From the NCBI RefSeq assembly GCF_030504625.1, contig NZ_JAUKWH010000006.1, positions 120,354 to 184,353 of the forward strand: a stretch of DNA of 64,000 nucleotides, written 5' to 3'. The notes beneath the pieces were generated by a model. That model made no database searches and was not told the origin of the DNA. It saw only the letters and a program-made list of their open reading frames with translations. The stretch is from Neisseria sp. MVDL19-042950 (GTDB taxonomy: Bacteria > Pseudomonadota > Gammaproteobacteria > Burkholderiales > Neisseriaceae). Numbering within the stretch: the stretch's first letter is position 1; each line of letters opens with the position of its first letter. Made by a program: the position numbers and the translations under genes. This document shows, in pieces, positions 20,712-30,162 of the stretch.

Positions 20712-21587
20712 TTAAATCAGTTTGGCATTTTTCAATGCGTTGCGTACTTTGGCTTGGCCGTCTGAAGAAAGTTCAATAATCGGCAGCCTTGCGTGGGCAT
20801 TACATTTGCCTAATTCGGAAGCGGCCCATTTGGGTGCGGCGGGGCTGGGCTCGCAGAACATAACGTCGTAAACGGGCACGAGCCGCTTGTTTAGGGCCCG
20901 TGCGGCCTCGGTATCGCCGGCCAATGATGCATGGCACATTTCGGCAAATTCTTTGGGCGCAACGTTGGCAGCCACGCTGATCACACCGTGGCCACCGCAA
21001 AGCATGAAAGGCATGGAAGTGGGGTCGTCGCCGGAATAAACGGCAAAGCCTTCGGGAGCTTGGTTGATGAGTGCGATTTCGCGGGCGATGTCGCCGCTGG
21101 CTTCTTTAACGCCGACGATATTGGGAATTTCCGCCAGACGCAAAATGGTTTCATTGCTCATGTTGACTACGGTGCGGCCGGGCACGTTGTAGAGAATCAT
21201 GGGAATGCTTGCGGCTTCGGCAATGGCTTTGAAGTGCCGGTAAATGCCTTCTTGGGAGGGCTTGTTGTAGTAGGGAACGACGGACAAAGTGTAGTCCGCG
21301 CCCAAACGTTCGGCGGCTTTGGAAAGCTCGATGGCTTCGATGGTGTTGTTGGCACCGGCACCGGCGATCACGGGAATGCGTTTGTTGACGTGTTTGACTG
21401 TGGCTTCGATAACGGCCAGATGTTCTTGTACGAGAAGAGTGGCGCTTTCGCCTGTGGTGCCGACTGCGACGATTGCGTCGGTGCCGCTGTCGATATGCCA
21501 GTCGATAAGGGTTCTGAGGTGGTCAAAATTTACGCTGCCGTCTTGATTCATGGGAGTGATCAGAGCGACGATGCTGCCTTTTAACAT
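20712..21587 (-). CDS. dapA: 4-hydroxy-tetrahydrodipicolinate synthase
   Basis: Condenses pyruvate with aspartate semialdehyde in lysine/diaminopimelate synthesis. It is 291 aa from the ATG at 21587 ([17 protein letters not shown]); an upstream frame to 21683 adds unrelated residues. The TIM-barrel active site is visible: GTTGESATL (Thr pair), [10 protein letters not shown] (Tyr), and the Schiff-base Lys in GVKEASGD. It is the first gene of the dapA-bamC unit. A DUS lies in frame near the C-terminus (ELSSDGQAK). Confidence 0.96.
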   Translation of the reverse strand: MLKGSIVALITPMNQDGSVNFDHLRTLIDWHIDSGTDAIVAVGTTGESATLLVQEHLAVIEATVKHVNKRIPVIAGAGANNTIEAIELSKAAERLGADYTLSVVPYYNKPSQEGIYRHFKAIAEAASIPMILYNVPGRTVVNMSNETILRLAEIPNIVGVKEASGDIAREIALINQAPEGFAVYSGDDPTSMPFMLCGGHGVISVAANVAPKEFAEMCHASLAGDTEAARALNKRLVPVYDVMFCEPSPAAPKWAASELGKCNAHARLPIIELSSDGQAKVRNALKNAKLI

Positions 21588-21896
21588 GGTAAAACCTTTA
21601 TTTCTCGAAGTATTGGAAAAATCGCTGTGATTGTAGCTTAATTTTGCGGGCTGTGTGCAATATTGCCGCCGGACGGCCTGCAAAGGTTTGCAAAGGTAAA
21701 AGGCCGTCTGAAAAGCCTTTTAAACCTTGTCGCGGGCTGCCGTATTTTTACCCGTTATATTATAAAGACATAAATTTAAAGGGGCTTTGGCGTGCTCAGG
21801 CCGTCTGAAAATTGAAGCATCGGGGTAAATTGTTTACAATTCCGCTCTTACATTTTTTAGCTTTTTGTTACATCTGTAAGGAAGGATTTAATCGCT
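21588..21896. other. Divergent intergenic region dapA / xanthine-type permease
   Basis: About 309 bases holding promoters for both directions. It contains two DUS words (near 21702 and 21800), a local direct repeat GCAAAGGTTTGCAAAGGT, and an AT-rich stretch before the permease start. No gene or clear operator seen. Confidence 0.45.
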
Positions 21897-23288
21897 ATGG
21901 CTGCTCCGATTCATAAAACGGCAGATAAACCCGATTTGGTTTACCGTTTAGAAGACAAACCGCCGTTTGCCAATGCGCTGCTGAGTGCGATCACACACTT
22001 GCTGGCGATTTTCGTGCCGATGATTACGCCGGCGCTGATTGTGGGCGGTGCGCTCAAACTGCCGCCCGAAATGACGGCTTATTTGGTGTCGATGGCGATG
22101 GTGGCTTCGGGCATTGGTACCTATTTGCAGGTAAACCGTTTCGGGCCGATCGGTTCGGGCTTGCTGTCGATTCAGTCGGTTAACTTTTCGTTTGTCGGCG
22201 TGATGATTTCGCTCGGTTTGGGTATGAAAGAGCAGGGGTTGGACGAGCACGCCATGGTTTCGGCGCTGCTGGGCGTGGCGTTTGTCGGCGCGTTTTTGGT
22301 GGCCGGTTCCGCTTGGCTGCTGCCTTATCTGAAAAAAGTGATTACGCCGACCGTGAGCGGCGTGGTGGTGATGATGATCGGCCTGAGTTTGATCAGTGTG
22401 GCGATTACCGAATTCGGCGGCGGGTTCGCAGCTTTGGGCAACGGCACGTTCGGCTCGTGGCAGAATATTGCTCTGGCAGCGTTTGTATTGCTGGTGGTGC
22501 TGTTTTTCAATGCCTTGAAAAATCCGCTGCTGCGCATGAGCGGTATCGCGGTGGGCATGATTGCGGGCTATATTGTGGCTCTGTTTTTGGGCATGGTGGA
22601 TTTTTCGGTGCTGGAAGATTTGCCGGTAATCACTGTGCCGGTGCCGTTTAAATACGGTTTTGATTTCCAGTGGGTGCCGTTTCTGGTGGCCGGCTTGGTG
22701 TATTTGCTGAGTATTTTTGAGGCGGTGGGCGATTTGACTGCTACGGCGATGGTGTCCGGCGAGCCTTATGAAGGCGACGAATTCCAACAGCGTTTGCGTG
22801 GCGGGGTGTTGGCCGACGGTTTGGTGTCGGTGATTGCCACTGCGCTCGGTTCGCTGCCGTTGACGACGTTTGCGCAAAACAACGGTGTGATTCAAATGAC
22901 CGGCGTGGCTTCGCGCCATGTGGGTAAATATATCGCCGCGATTTTGGTGCTGCTCGGTTTGTTTCCGATTGTCGGACGTGCCTTTACCACCATTCCCAGC
23001 CCGGTAATCGGCGGCGCGATGGTATTGATGTTCGGCCTGATTGCGATTGCAGGCGTGCGCATCATTATGACTAACGGTATCAACCGCCGCGAAGCCGTGA
23101 TTGCGGCAACGTCTATCGGCTTGGGTTTGGGCGTGAGTTTCAAGCCGGAAGTGTTTGCGTTGCTGCCGGTTAAAGAGCTGTTCCAAAACCCGATCTGTAT
23201 GGGCGGCGTGGCGGCATTGGTAATGAATCTGGTGATGCCGCGCGATACGGGTGCGAAAGTCTATTTGAGCGACGAGTTGGAGAGCTAA
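21897..23288 (+). CDS. Nucleobase:cation symporter-2 family permease (xanthine/uracil type)
   Basis: 463 aa, about 14 membrane segments. The N-terminal DLVYRLEDKPPF closely resembles the XanP/XanQ start. The family signature is QNNGVIQMTGVASR, and the substrate-site stretches LLSIQSVNFSFVG and LSIFEAVGDLTATA are present. XanP-like proteins take up xanthine by proton symport. Which purine or pyrimidine this one takes cannot be told from motifs alone. Single-gene unit ended by a DUS terminator. Confidence 0.9.
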   Translation: MAAPIHKTADKPDLVYRLEDKPPFANALLSAITHLLAIFVPMITPALIVGGALKLPPEMTAYLVSMAMVASGIGTYLQVNRFGPIGSGLLSIQSVNFSFVGVMISLGLGMKEQGLDEHAMVSALLGVAFVGAFLVAGSAWLLPYLKKVITPTVSGVVVMMIGLSLISVAITEFGGGFAALGNGTFGSWQNIALAAFVLLVVLFFNALKNPLLRMSGIAVGMIAGYIVALFLGMVDFSVLEDLPVITVPVPFKYGFDFQWVPFLVAGLVYLLSIFEAVGDLTATAMVSGEPYEGDEFQQRLRGGVLADGLVSVIATALGSLPLTTFAQNNGVIQMTGVASRHVGKYIAAILVLLGLFPIVGRAFTTIPSPVIGGAMVLMFGLIAIAGVRIIMTNGINRREAVIAATSIGLGLGVSFKPEVFALLPVKELFQNPICMGGVAALVMNLVMPRDTGAKVYLSDELES

Positions 23289-23313
23289 CCGTTCGTTGTT
23301 TGATTTGAAGCGT

Positions 23314-23347
23314 AAACAGGCCGTCTGAAACTTTTCAGACGGCCTGT
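23314..23347. terminator. DUS palindrome terminator
   Basis: A 16-bp stem AACAGGCCGTCTGAAA and its complement with a 2-base loop, between the convergent permease and PepSY genes. Confidence 0.75.
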
Positions 23348-23367
23348 TGCGTATGGCGGCGCTCGGA

Positions 23368-23637
23368 TTAATCGTCGTAGTCGATGCGTTTGGAGTAAAC
23401 CTTTCCGGTTCTTGCATCCACTTTCAATTCATATTTTCTGCCTTTGGAGAGGATGTCCACATCGTAATGCGGGCGGCGGGAGTCGAGCTCGGAATCGACA
23501 TCAATCACCCGGCCTTTCACTTTGGCTTTGGCTGCGGCAACAGCCTGTCGGGAGGATATGTATTTGGTTGCAAAAGCCGGTGCGGAGATTGCAAGCACCA
23601 GAGCGGCGGCAGGGATGGCCATCAGTAGTTTTTTCAT
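23368..23637 (-). CDS. Secreted PepSY-domain protein, 89 aa
   Basis: A signal peptide (cleavage after SAPAFA) is followed by one PepSY-like unit: ISSRQAVAAAKAKVKGRVIDVDSEL...HYDVDIL...RKYELKVDARTGKV. PepSY domains are small secreted modules often linked to protease inhibition or envelope stress. The gene is a paralogue of the next one upstream, 120 bases apart, so the two look like a tandem duplication. Confidence 0.8.
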   Translation of the reverse strand: MKKLLMAIPAAALVLAISAPAFATKYISSRQAVAAAKAKVKGRVIDVDSELDSRRPHYDVDILSKGRKYELKVDARTGKVYSKRIDYDD

Positions 23638-23757
23638 GGCGGTTTCCTTTTGGTGGGAGCAGTGCTTGTTATTCTAATGCTGGAAAATTAGTGCCGAATT
23701 AGGGGTGTTTTAAAGATATTGCTTTGAAAATTTTGCAGTTATAGGGCTTGCGGCGGA

Positions 23758-24042
23758 TTATTTTGGTTCGTAATCCGGAATCACGGAAAGCACTTTGCTG
23801 TGCTGTGCGTCTACCAGCACTTCGTAGCTGCGTTTGTTGCCGGTAATGTTGATTTCGTAGTAGCTGCGGCCGTACGAGCGGGTTAGATTGATGTCGGTAA
23901 TATGGCCTTTCACCACGCTTTTGGCGGCTGCCGCCGCTTGTCGGGGCGTATTCGATTTGGCAGAAGGCGCGGCATCCGCCGTAACAAGCAGCGCGGCGGC
24001 AGTAAGGGTAACGGTGGAAAAAATCTTTTGCGGCAGGTGCAT
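23758..24042 (-). CDS. Secreted PepSY-domain protein, paralogue
   Basis: 94 aa from the ATG at 24042, which has a strong GAGGAT ribosome site; the ATG five codons upstream at 24057 lacks one. The signal peptide ends near TADAAPSA. The mature part (TPRQAAAAAKSVVKGHITDINLTR, then YYEINITGNKRSYEVLVDAQHSKVLS) aligns along its length with the 89-aa neighbour. That includes RQAxAAAK, VKG, the Tyr/Ile strand and the VDA turn. Confidence 0.78.
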   Translation of the reverse strand: MHLPQKIFSTVTLTAAALLVTADAAPSAKSNTPRQAAAAAKSVVKGHITDINLTRSYGRSYYEINITGNKRSYEVLVDAQHSKVLSVIPDYEPK

Positions 24043-24301
24043 ACGATCCTCGTTCATGGAGATATGGGCGGGGCGTGTTCTGAAGCGGTATTTATCGATT
24101 TATAAATAAGGCACAATCAGGCCGTCTGAAAGCAGCACCGGAGAAGCAGCGTTTTCCTTTTGTTTATTATCGGTTTAGGGCTTAACTATACCAGTTATGC
24201 AGAGCCGTTGCATTCGTCTTGAGGGGATTAAATTTCAGACGGCCTCTTGAGGAATGCAGTAAAATACCTGCTTTGAAGTTTTCAGACGGCCTTATTGAGA
24301 T

Positions 24302-24808
24302 ATGAGTACCGATGCACCGCAATCTCCTCCGATAAACTACATCACCCCCGCAGGCTGGCAGGCTTTGAAAGACGAGCTGTACAGCCTTGTCAACAAAGAG
24401 CGTCCAGAAATTGTCCAGATTGTTAACTGGGCGGCAAGCAACGGCGACCGCAGCGAAAACGGCGACTATCTTTACGGTAAACGCCGTATGCGCGAAATCG
24501 ACCGCCGCATCCGTTTTCTAACCAAGCGTTTGGAAGCCGCGCAAGTGGTTGATCCCGAGCAGCGCGAAGCAACAGATCAGGTTTTTTTCGGCGCGACGGT
24601 TGAGCTGTTGCGCGGCGACGGCAGCGAGCAGACGGTCAGAATCGTGGGTGTCGACGAGATTGACACCGCCCAAAACAAAATTTCATGGATTTCACCGCTG
24701 GCCCGCTGCCTGATTAAAGCGCACGAGGGAGACGAAGTTGTGCTGCACGGGCCGGAAGGTAAAGAAGTGATTGAAATTTTGTCGGTGGAATATGTGAAGA
24801 TCGACTAA
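24302..24808 (+). CDS. greB: Transcription elongation factor GreB
   Basis: GreB enters the RNA polymerase secondary channel and stimulates cleavage of backtracked RNA. The 168-aa protein has the N-terminal coiled coil (about residues 15-80) with the acidic tip SNGDRSENGDYLYGKRRMREIDRR, then the C-terminal FKBP-like domain with VGVDEIDTAQNKISWISPLARCLIKAHEGDEV. The longer RRIRFLTKRLEAAQVVDPEQ arm distinguishes GreB from GreA. A DUS lies only ~10 bases before the start codon. Confidence 0.95.
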   Translation: MSTDAPQSPPINYITPAGWQALKDELYSLVNKERPEIVQIVNWAASNGDRSENGDYLYGKRRMREIDRRIRFLTKRLEAAQVVDPEQREATDQVFFGATVELLRGDGSEQTVRIVGVDEIDTAQNKISWISPLARCLIKAHEGDEVVLHGPEGKEVIEILSVEYVKID

Positions 24809-24879
24809 GGATATGATGTTCCGAAGTCGTATCAGGCCGTCTGAAACCGGCCGTAAAAAAATAATGACAACAAATCGAT

Positions 24880-25392
24880 ATGAGTAATACCTTGATATGG
24901 CAGGATAAACTGCCGGAACACAATTTGCCGGCCGGTGCAGACGGCATTATGCAGGCGCAATCGCTTACCGTGGCTTTACGCGGTTTGGGGCATGCTTTTT
25001 CCGTGCGCTTGCTGTATTTGGGCGGTAGCGGTTTTGACGACTTGTTTTCAGACGGCCTCGATAGAAACGAAGCATCAGAGTGGTTCGCCCGCGACGTATT
25101 GCTGTGTTTGGACGATACGCCGGTAGTGTGGGCACGCAGTTTGTGTGCGGCATCAGCTTCCGAATGGCGCGGGCTGCTCGACTGCGGCACCCGCCCGCTG
25201 GGGGAACGCTTGTTTGACGGTTCGCTGCCTTTGGTGCGCTCCCCGTTTGAATATGCCGTCTTAAAAGATACCTGCGTTTTAAGCGGATTTGACGGCAAGG
25301 CGGTGCTGGCGCGACGTTCGCTGTTTGATTGGCATGGTGAAAAACTGGGATTGGCGGAATGTTTCCTGCCTGCCTTGAAAAGTTTTGTTTAA
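24880..25392 (+). CDS. ubiC: Chorismate lyase (chorismate to 4-hydroxybenzoate)
   Basis: Makes 4-hydroxybenzoate, the ring precursor of ubiquinone. The 170-aa protein has the family sequence VWARSLCAASASEWRGLLDCGTRPLGERLF and the C-terminal RRSLFDWHGEKLGLAECFLPAL with the catalytic Arg/Glu region. An in-frame DUS encodes LFSDGLD at about residues 55-61. ubiA follows after 111 bases, so the first two pathway steps are adjacent. Confidence 0.9.
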   Translation: MSNTLIWQDKLPEHNLPAGADGIMQAQSLTVALRGLGHAFSVRLLYLGGSGFDDLFSDGLDRNEASEWFARDVLLCLDDTPVVWARSLCAASASEWRGLLDCGTRPLGERLFDGSLPLVRSPFEYAVLKDTCVLSGFDGKAVLARRSLFDWHGEKLGLAECFLPALKSFV

Positions 25393-25503
25393 CGGTGTGA
25401 TTGTTGTAATCGATTGGATTATAATTCGCACGGTTTTGAAGCCGTTTGGGAACAGACGGCTTTTTTGCTGCAAATCATCTAATAAATATAGTTAATATTA
25501 CGC

Positions 25504-26418
25504 ATGAATGTGAAACGTTTACTCTTAAAATTTTTACCGCGTTACGTGGTTGGCAGGCTGGTCATTTACAGCAAGCTGATGCGGGTGGAAAAACCCATCG
25601 GCACGTTGCTGCTGCTGTGGCCTACGCTGTGGGCTTTATGGATTGCTTCGGAAGGTGTGCCCGATTTTGTGGTGCTGCTGGCTTTTGCCGTCGGCACGTT
25701 TCTGATGCGCAGTGCAGGTTGTGTGGTAAATGACTTTGCCGACCGCGGTTTCGACGGCGCAGTAGAACGCACCAAAGCCCGGCCGTTCGCCCGCGGTTTG
25801 GTTTCTGCCGAAGAAGCTATTTTGCTGGCCTTGATTCTCTGTTTGCTGGCGGCATTGTGCCTGCTGCCGCTCAACCGCCTTACTTGGCTGATGAGTTTGC
25901 CGGCGTTGTTTTTGGCGGTAACTTATCCTTTTACCAAGCGTTTTTTCCCGTTGCCGCAGTTTTATTTGGGGTTGGCTTTCTCGTTCGGCATTCCGATGGC
26001 GTTTGCCGCCGTTACCGAAACCGTGCCGCCGCTGGCATGGCTGCTGTTTACCGCCAATGTGCTGTGGACGCTGGCTTATGACACCATTTATGCGATGGCC
26101 GATAAGGAAGACGACTTAAAAATCGGCATCCGCACCTCAGCCATTACTTTCGGCGACAATGATATTTCCGCCGTGATGCTGTGCCATTTCTGGTTCACCA
26201 TGCTGATGGTGATACTGGGCTTCCAAATCGGCGCAACATGGCCTTATTGGATGGCGCTGCCGTTGACGGTTTATTGGCAATATCAACAATATCGCGAAAT
26301 ACAAAGCCGCGATCGTTGGGCATGTTTCCGCACTTTCCTTGAAAACAACCGCATCGGTATGGTGTGGTTTTTAGGCTTGGCAGGGCACTATATCTGGATG
26401 GCTGTGCAGGCCGTCTGA
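25504..26418 (+). CDS. ubiA: 4-hydroxybenzoate polyprenyltransferase
   Basis: An inner-membrane enzyme that prenylates 4-hydroxybenzoate in ubiquinone synthesis. 304 aa with about eight or nine helices. The two Asp-rich sites are NDFADRGFD (residues ~80-88) and [12 protein letters not shown] (about 193-204). The final codons CAG GCC GTC TGA lie within a DUS, so the uptake word provides the stop. A DUS terminator follows at 26440. Confidence 0.95.
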   Translation: MNVKRLLLKFLPRYVVGRLVIYSKLMRVEKPIGTLLLLWPTLWALWIASEGVPDFVVLLAFAVGTFLMRSAGCVVNDFADRGFDGAVERTKARPFARGLVSAEEAILLALILCLLAALCLLPLNRLTWLMSLPALFLAVTYPFTKRFFPLPQFYLGLAFSFGIPMAFAAVTETVPPLAWLLFTANVLWTLAYDTIYAMADKEDDLKIGIRTSAITFGDNDISAVMLCHFWFTMLMVILGFQIGATWPYWMALPLTVYWQYQQYREIQSRDRWACFRTFLENNRIGMVWFLGLAGHYIWMAVQAV

Positions 26419-26439
26419 AAACAAACGGCATAAAAAGAA

Positions 26440-26473
26440 AAGGCCGTCTGAAAACAGCATTTCAGACGGCCTT
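26440..26473 (+). terminator. DUS palindrome terminator after ubiA
   Basis: A 14-bp stem AAGGCCGTCTGAAA with a 6-base loop. Confidence 0.7.
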
Positions 26474-26624
26474 GATATTTTATTTGATGTAACTGTTTGA
26501 ATTTCTAAAGAATAAATAAGAGATTGGCAGTGGTGCGGAGTGTAAAACAACCCTGAAAGATTTGAGATTTGGTGGAACAGTAGGTACAATCACAGCCTGT
26601 TTTGCCTAGTGTGAAGAGAATTAT

Positions 26625-27074
26625 ATGAGCCTGATCAGCGAAATCTTGCCTTTATCCCATATTGCGCTGGATTTGGAAGTCAGCAGTAAAAAACGTGTAT
26701 TCGAGCAGGCCGGCCTGCTGTTGGAAAACGAAGCAGGATTGGCACGCGCCGATGTTTTTGATTGCCTGTTTGCCCGCGAAAAACTCGGCACGACCGGTTT
26801 AGGGCAGGGTGTAGCGATTCCGCACGGCCGTCATGCTTCCGTGAAAAAAGCCGTGGGTGCGTTTATCCGTACCAAAGAGCCGGTGGCTTTCGACGCGCCG
26901 GACGGCAAACCCGTTTCCCTGATTTTCGTATTGCTGGTGCCGGAAAACGCTACCGGCGAGCATTTGGAAGTGCTGTCGAAACTGGCCGGCAGGTTTTCTC
27001 AAAAATCGGTGCGCGAGGCTTTAATGACGGCCGCCACTCCGGAAGAAGTGCAGAGCCTACTCAACGCCGAGTAA
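26625..27074 (+). CDS. ptsN: PTS IIA-like nitrogen-regulatory protein
   Basis: EIIA-Ntr, the output protein of the nitrogen PTS. 149 aa. The phosphorylated His is His67 in GQGVAIPHGRH, and the fold-typical EHLEVLSKLAGRFSQKSVREAL follows. It is the first gene of a tight ptsN-hprK-rapZ unit (6-base gap, then a 20-base overlap), so PTS signalling, HPr kinase and RapZ are made together. Confidence 0.94.
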   Translation: MSLISEILPLSHIALDLEVSSKKRVFEQAGLLLENEAGLARADVFDCLFAREKLGTTGLGQGVAIPHGRHASVKKAVGAFIRTKEPVAFDAPDGKPVSLIFVLLVPENATGEHLEVLSKLAGRFSQKSVREALMTAATPEEVQSLLNAE

Positions 27075-27080
27075 CCAACC

Positions 27081-28043
27081 ATGCCGAGTATTTCTGTCCG
27101 CCGCCTGTACCAAGACAACCAGCACAAGCTGCAACTGGCGTGGGCGGCAGGTACGGCGGGAGCCGATAACCGTATCGGCGTAGAGGCCGACAAGCCCGTT
27201 TTGGCGCTGGTCGGCCATTTGAATTTTATTCACCCCAATCAAGTGCAGGTATTGGGCGTGGCGGAAGTCGAGTATCTGACCCGTTTGGAGCAAGACGAAA
27301 CGGCAGCCGGCTTCGGCCAGCTTTTCGATTTTTCAATGTCGCTGGTTATCGTGGCCAACAGCCTGCCGGTGCCGTCGATACTGCGCGATTATTGCCACAC
27401 CAATAATGTGCCGCTGTTAACGTCGAAATTGGAAAGCCCTTATCTGATGGATGTTTTGCGGATTTATCTGCAACGCGTATTGGCCGTTTCCACCGTAAAG
27501 CACGGCGTATTTCTCGATGTGTTTGAGATCGGTGTATTGATTACCGGCCAGTCGGGCTTGGGTAAAAGCGAGCTGGCTTTAGAACTGATTTCGCGCGGGC
27601 ACAGCCTGATTGCTGACGATGCGGTCGAACTCTACCGCACCGGCCCCGAAACCCTCGACGGCCGCTGCCCGCCGATGCTGAGGGATTTTCTCGAAGTGCG
27701 CGGATTGGGCGTGCTCAATATCCGCCATATTTTCGGCGAAACTTCCATCCGCCCCAAAAAAATCCTGCAACTTATCATCAATCTGGTGGCGGCAGACGAT
27801 GATTATATGAAACAGCTTGATCGTTTGAGCATACGCACGGAAACCGAGTCTATCTTGAATGTCAACATCCGTTCCGTTACCTTGCCGGTGGCAGTAGGGC
27901 GCAACCTTGCCGTGTTGGTGGAAGTGGCGGTGCGCAATTACATTTTGCAGTTGCGCGGCAAAGACAGCACGCGGGAATTTCTCGAGCGCCATCAAACCAT
28001 GTTGAAAGAAAACGAATCCGATCATGAAAATAGTGCTGATTAG
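27081..28043 (+). CDS. hprK: HPr kinase/phosphorylase
   Basis: Phosphorylates and dephosphorylates HPr on Ser46. 320 aa. Walker A is [17 protein letters not shown] (about residues 155-162 for the loop), the Asp pair is in [10 protein letters not shown], and the family signature is [10 protein letters not shown]. The N-terminal Mur-ligase-like domain covers residues 1-130. HprK outside Firmicutes is known in Neisseria and other proteobacteria, where it sits beside ptsN as here. Its 3' end overlaps rapZ by 20 bases. Confidence 0.94.
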   Translation: MPSISVRRLYQDNQHKLQLAWAAGTAGADNRIGVEADKPVLALVGHLNFIHPNQVQVLGVAEVEYLTRLEQDETAAGFGQLFDFSMSLVIVANSLPVPSILRDYCHTNNVPLLTSKLESPYLMDVLRIYLQRVLAVSTVKHGVFLDVFEIGVLITGQSGLGKSELALELISRGHSLIADDAVELYRTGPETLDGRCPPMLRDFLEVRGLGVLNIRHIFGETSIRPKKILQLIINLVAADDDYMKQLDRLSIRTETESILNVNIRSVTLPVAVGRNLAVLVEVAVRNYILQLRGKDSTREFLERHQTMLKENESDHENSAD

Positions 28044-28878
28044 CGGCCTTTCCGGTTCGGGCAAATCGGTTGCCCTCAAGCTGCTGGAAGACTTGGGCTA
28101 TTATTGCGTCGACAACCTGCCGATGAAGCTGCTGCCAGGCCTGATCCAATATCATCTCGACAACAGCGAAGTAACCCAGCTCGGCATCAGTGTCGACATC
28201 CGTTCGCGTATCGACATCAACGAGGCCGAAGAGCAAATCAAACTCCTGCGCAAACAAGGCTACGATGTAGAAGTATTGTTTTTAGAAGCCGACGAAGCCG
28301 TGCTGATACGCCGTTTTTCCGAAACGCGCCGCAGTCATCCCCTGTCCGGCCAAACGCTTACCTTGCTCGAAAGCCTGCAACAAGAGCGGGTGTGGCTTTC
28401 CCCGTTGCGCGAGTTGGCCTATTGCATCGACACCTCGAAAATGAACGCCCAGCAACTCCGTTACAGCGTGCAGCAATGGCTGAAACAAGAGCGCAAAGGC
28501 TTGCTGGTGATTTTGGAATCGTTCGGCTTCAAATACGGCGTGCCGACCAACGTCGATTTCCTGTTTGATATGCGCAGCCTGCCCAATCCTTATTACGATA
28601 CCGAACTGCGCCCGTTCAACGGCCTCGACAAACCGATTCAGAACTACTTGAACCAACAGCCCGCCGTGCGGGAAATGATCAACGACATCGGCAATTTCAT
28701 GAACCGCTGGCTGCCGCAGATGCAGGTGGAAAGCCGCAGCTACGTTACCATCGGCATTGGCTGCACCGGCGGGCAACACCGTTCCGTATATGTTGTCGAG
28801 CAGTTGGCAGAGCGGTTGAAAGGACATTACGAACTGCTCGTGCGCCACCGTCAGTTGTCCGTACTGGCAGAGCGTTAA
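28024..28878 (+). CDS. rapZ: RapZ/YvcJ family nucleotide-binding RNA adapter
   Basis: 284 aa. Walker A GLSGSGKS is at residues 8-15. The conserved C-terminal domain contains [29 protein letters not shown]. In E. coli RapZ guides RNase E to the GlmZ sRNA and senses glucosamine-6-phosphate. Whether that applies here is unknown. The overlap with hprK suggests translational coupling. Confidence 0.93.
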   Translation: MKIVLISGLSGSGKSVALKLLEDLGYYCVDNLPMKLLPGLIQYHLDNSEVTQLGISVDIRSRIDINEAEEQIKLLRKQGYDVEVLFLEADEAVLIRRFSETRRSHPLSGQTLTLLESLQQERVWLSPLRELAYCIDTSKMNAQQLRYSVQQWLKQERKGLLVILESFGFKYGVPTNVDFLFDMRSLPNPYYDTELRPFNGLDKPIQNYLNQQPAVREMINDIGNFMNRWLPQMQVESRSYVTIGIGCTGGQHRSVYVVEQLAERLKGHYELLVRHRQLSVLAER

Positions 28879-28884
28879 CTTCTT

Positions 28885-28920
28885 TTTCAGACGGCCTCTT
28901 GCATCAGAGGCCGTCTGAAA
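28885..28920. terminator. DUS inverted pair after rapZ
   Basis: TTTCAGACGGCCTCTT and its near-complement with a 4-5 base loop, 7 bases after the rapZ stop. Confidence 0.65.
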
Positions 28921-28941
28921 GCTTAAAGCAAAACAATATGC

Positions 28942-28988
28942 TATAATTGCCGCATTCAATCAGGCAGCCTTTGTCGGGCTGCCTGATT
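28942..28988 (+). promoter_or_regulatory. TATAAT box followed by a perfect leader hairpin upstream of ylqF
   Basis: TATAAT at 28942-28947 is followed 10 bases later by a perfect 11-bp stem (AATCAGGCAGC at 28958-28968, complement at 28978-28988). The hairpin would be at the very 5' end of the transcript. A good -35 box was not found. Confidence 0.4.
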
Positions 28989-29120
28989 ACGTTATCCGGC
29001 CGATTACGGGCAATAAACCAACCCGAAATAAAGCAGCACTATTTTCAGACGGCCTCCCCCCAAAACAAATACCCATAGCAAACCCATTTGCTATCCATAT
29101 CGATAAAAGAGCAAAACATT

Positions 29121-30065
29121 ATGGCAATCCAATGGTTCCCCGGGCACATGAACAAGGCAAAAAAAGCCATCGCCGAGCGCATCAAAAGCGTCGATATGGT
29201 GATTGAAATGCTCGATGCCCGCCTGCCCGCCTCCAGCGAAAACCCCCTGCTGGCACAACTTTCACGCGGCAAACCCAAACTCAAAATCCTCAACAAACAA
29301 GACCTTGCCGACCCCGAACGCACCGCCGTTTGGCTTGATTACTACAACAGCCGGCCCGACACCCAAGCCATCGCCCTCGACTCTTCCGAACAAGGCGCAA
29401 CCGCCAAAATCACCCGCGCCTGCCGCAACATGATGCCCAACCGCGGCGGCATAGACAAACCCCTACGCGTACTCATCTGCGGCATACCCAACGTCGGCAA
29501 ATCCACCCTGATAAACGGCATGATCGGCAAAAAATCCGCCAAAACCGGCAACGAACCCGGCATCACCAAAGCCGAACAACGCCTGTTTCTCGCCGACGAC
29601 TTCTGGCTCTACGACACCCCCGGCATGCTGTGGCCGAAAATCATCGTAGAAGAAAGCGGCTACAACCTCGCCGCCAGCGGTGCCGTAGGCCGCAACGCAC
29701 TCGACGAAGAAGAAGTTGCCCTCGAACTGCTCGACTACCTGCGCCGCCACTACCTGCCCCTGTTGCAGGCACGTTACCAAGCCGACAAAGACCCCAGCAG
29801 CCATTGGAACGACACCGACTGGCTCGAATGGATCGCCAAAAAACGCGGAGCCGTATTAAGCGGCGGCCGCATCAACTACCAAAAAGCCGCTGAAAATACC
29901 CTCACCGACTTCCGAGACGGCCAAATCGGCAGAATCACACTCGAAACGCCGAACCAATGGGAAACATGGCTCAAAAAAGCCAAACAGAAAGAAGCCGAAT
30001 TGAAAGCCGCCCGCGAAGCCAGAAAAGCCGAGCGTAAAGGACAAAGGCCGTCTGAAAAAGATTGA
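29121..30065 (+). CDS. Ribosome biogenesis GTPase, YlqF/RbgA family
   Basis: A circularly permuted GTPase for 50S assembly, 314 aa from the ATG at 29121 (MAIQWFPGHMNKAKKAI), the family start. The GTPase motifs appear in permuted order: G4 NKQD, G1 GIPNVGKSTLIN, G3 DTPGML. The start at 29088 adds 11 unrelated residues. The 3' end holds an in-frame DUS (RPSEKD). Confidence 0.93.
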   Translation: MAIQWFPGHMNKAKKAIAERIKSVDMVIEMLDARLPASSENPLLAQLSRGKPKLKILNKQDLADPERTAVWLDYYNSRPDTQAIALDSSEQGATAKITRACRNMMPNRGGIDKPLRVLICGIPNVGKSTLINGMIGKKSAKTGNEPGITKAEQRLFLADDFWLYDTPGMLWPKIIVEESGYNLAASGAVGRNALDEEEVALELLDYLRRHYLPLLQARYQADKDPSSHWNDTDWLEWIAKKRGAVLSGGRINYQKAAENTLTDFRDGQIGRITLETPNQWETWLKKAKQKEAELKAAREARKAERKGQRPSEKD

Positions 30066-30073
30066 AACAGTAG

Positions 30074-30093
30074 GGCGGGTATCCCTGCCCGCC
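30074..30093. repeat. Short GC-rich hairpin repeat
   Basis: GGCGGG and CCCGCC around an 8-base loop, just after the ylqF stop. It resembles short dispersed hairpin words and marks the left edge of the Rhs island. Confidence 0.4.
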
Positions 30094-30162
30094 GCTTCCG
30101 ATAAATGTTTGCCTTGCATTAAAATGGAAACCGACTACTGAAATAGAGGAAAAAGTTTCATC

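Noticed and set aside
21948..23417. A 489-codon open frame on the minus strand opposite the xanthine-type permease
   Set aside because: It is rich in His, Arg and Gln with no domain logic and lies fully antisense to a permease with clear family signature, so it is a composition shadow.
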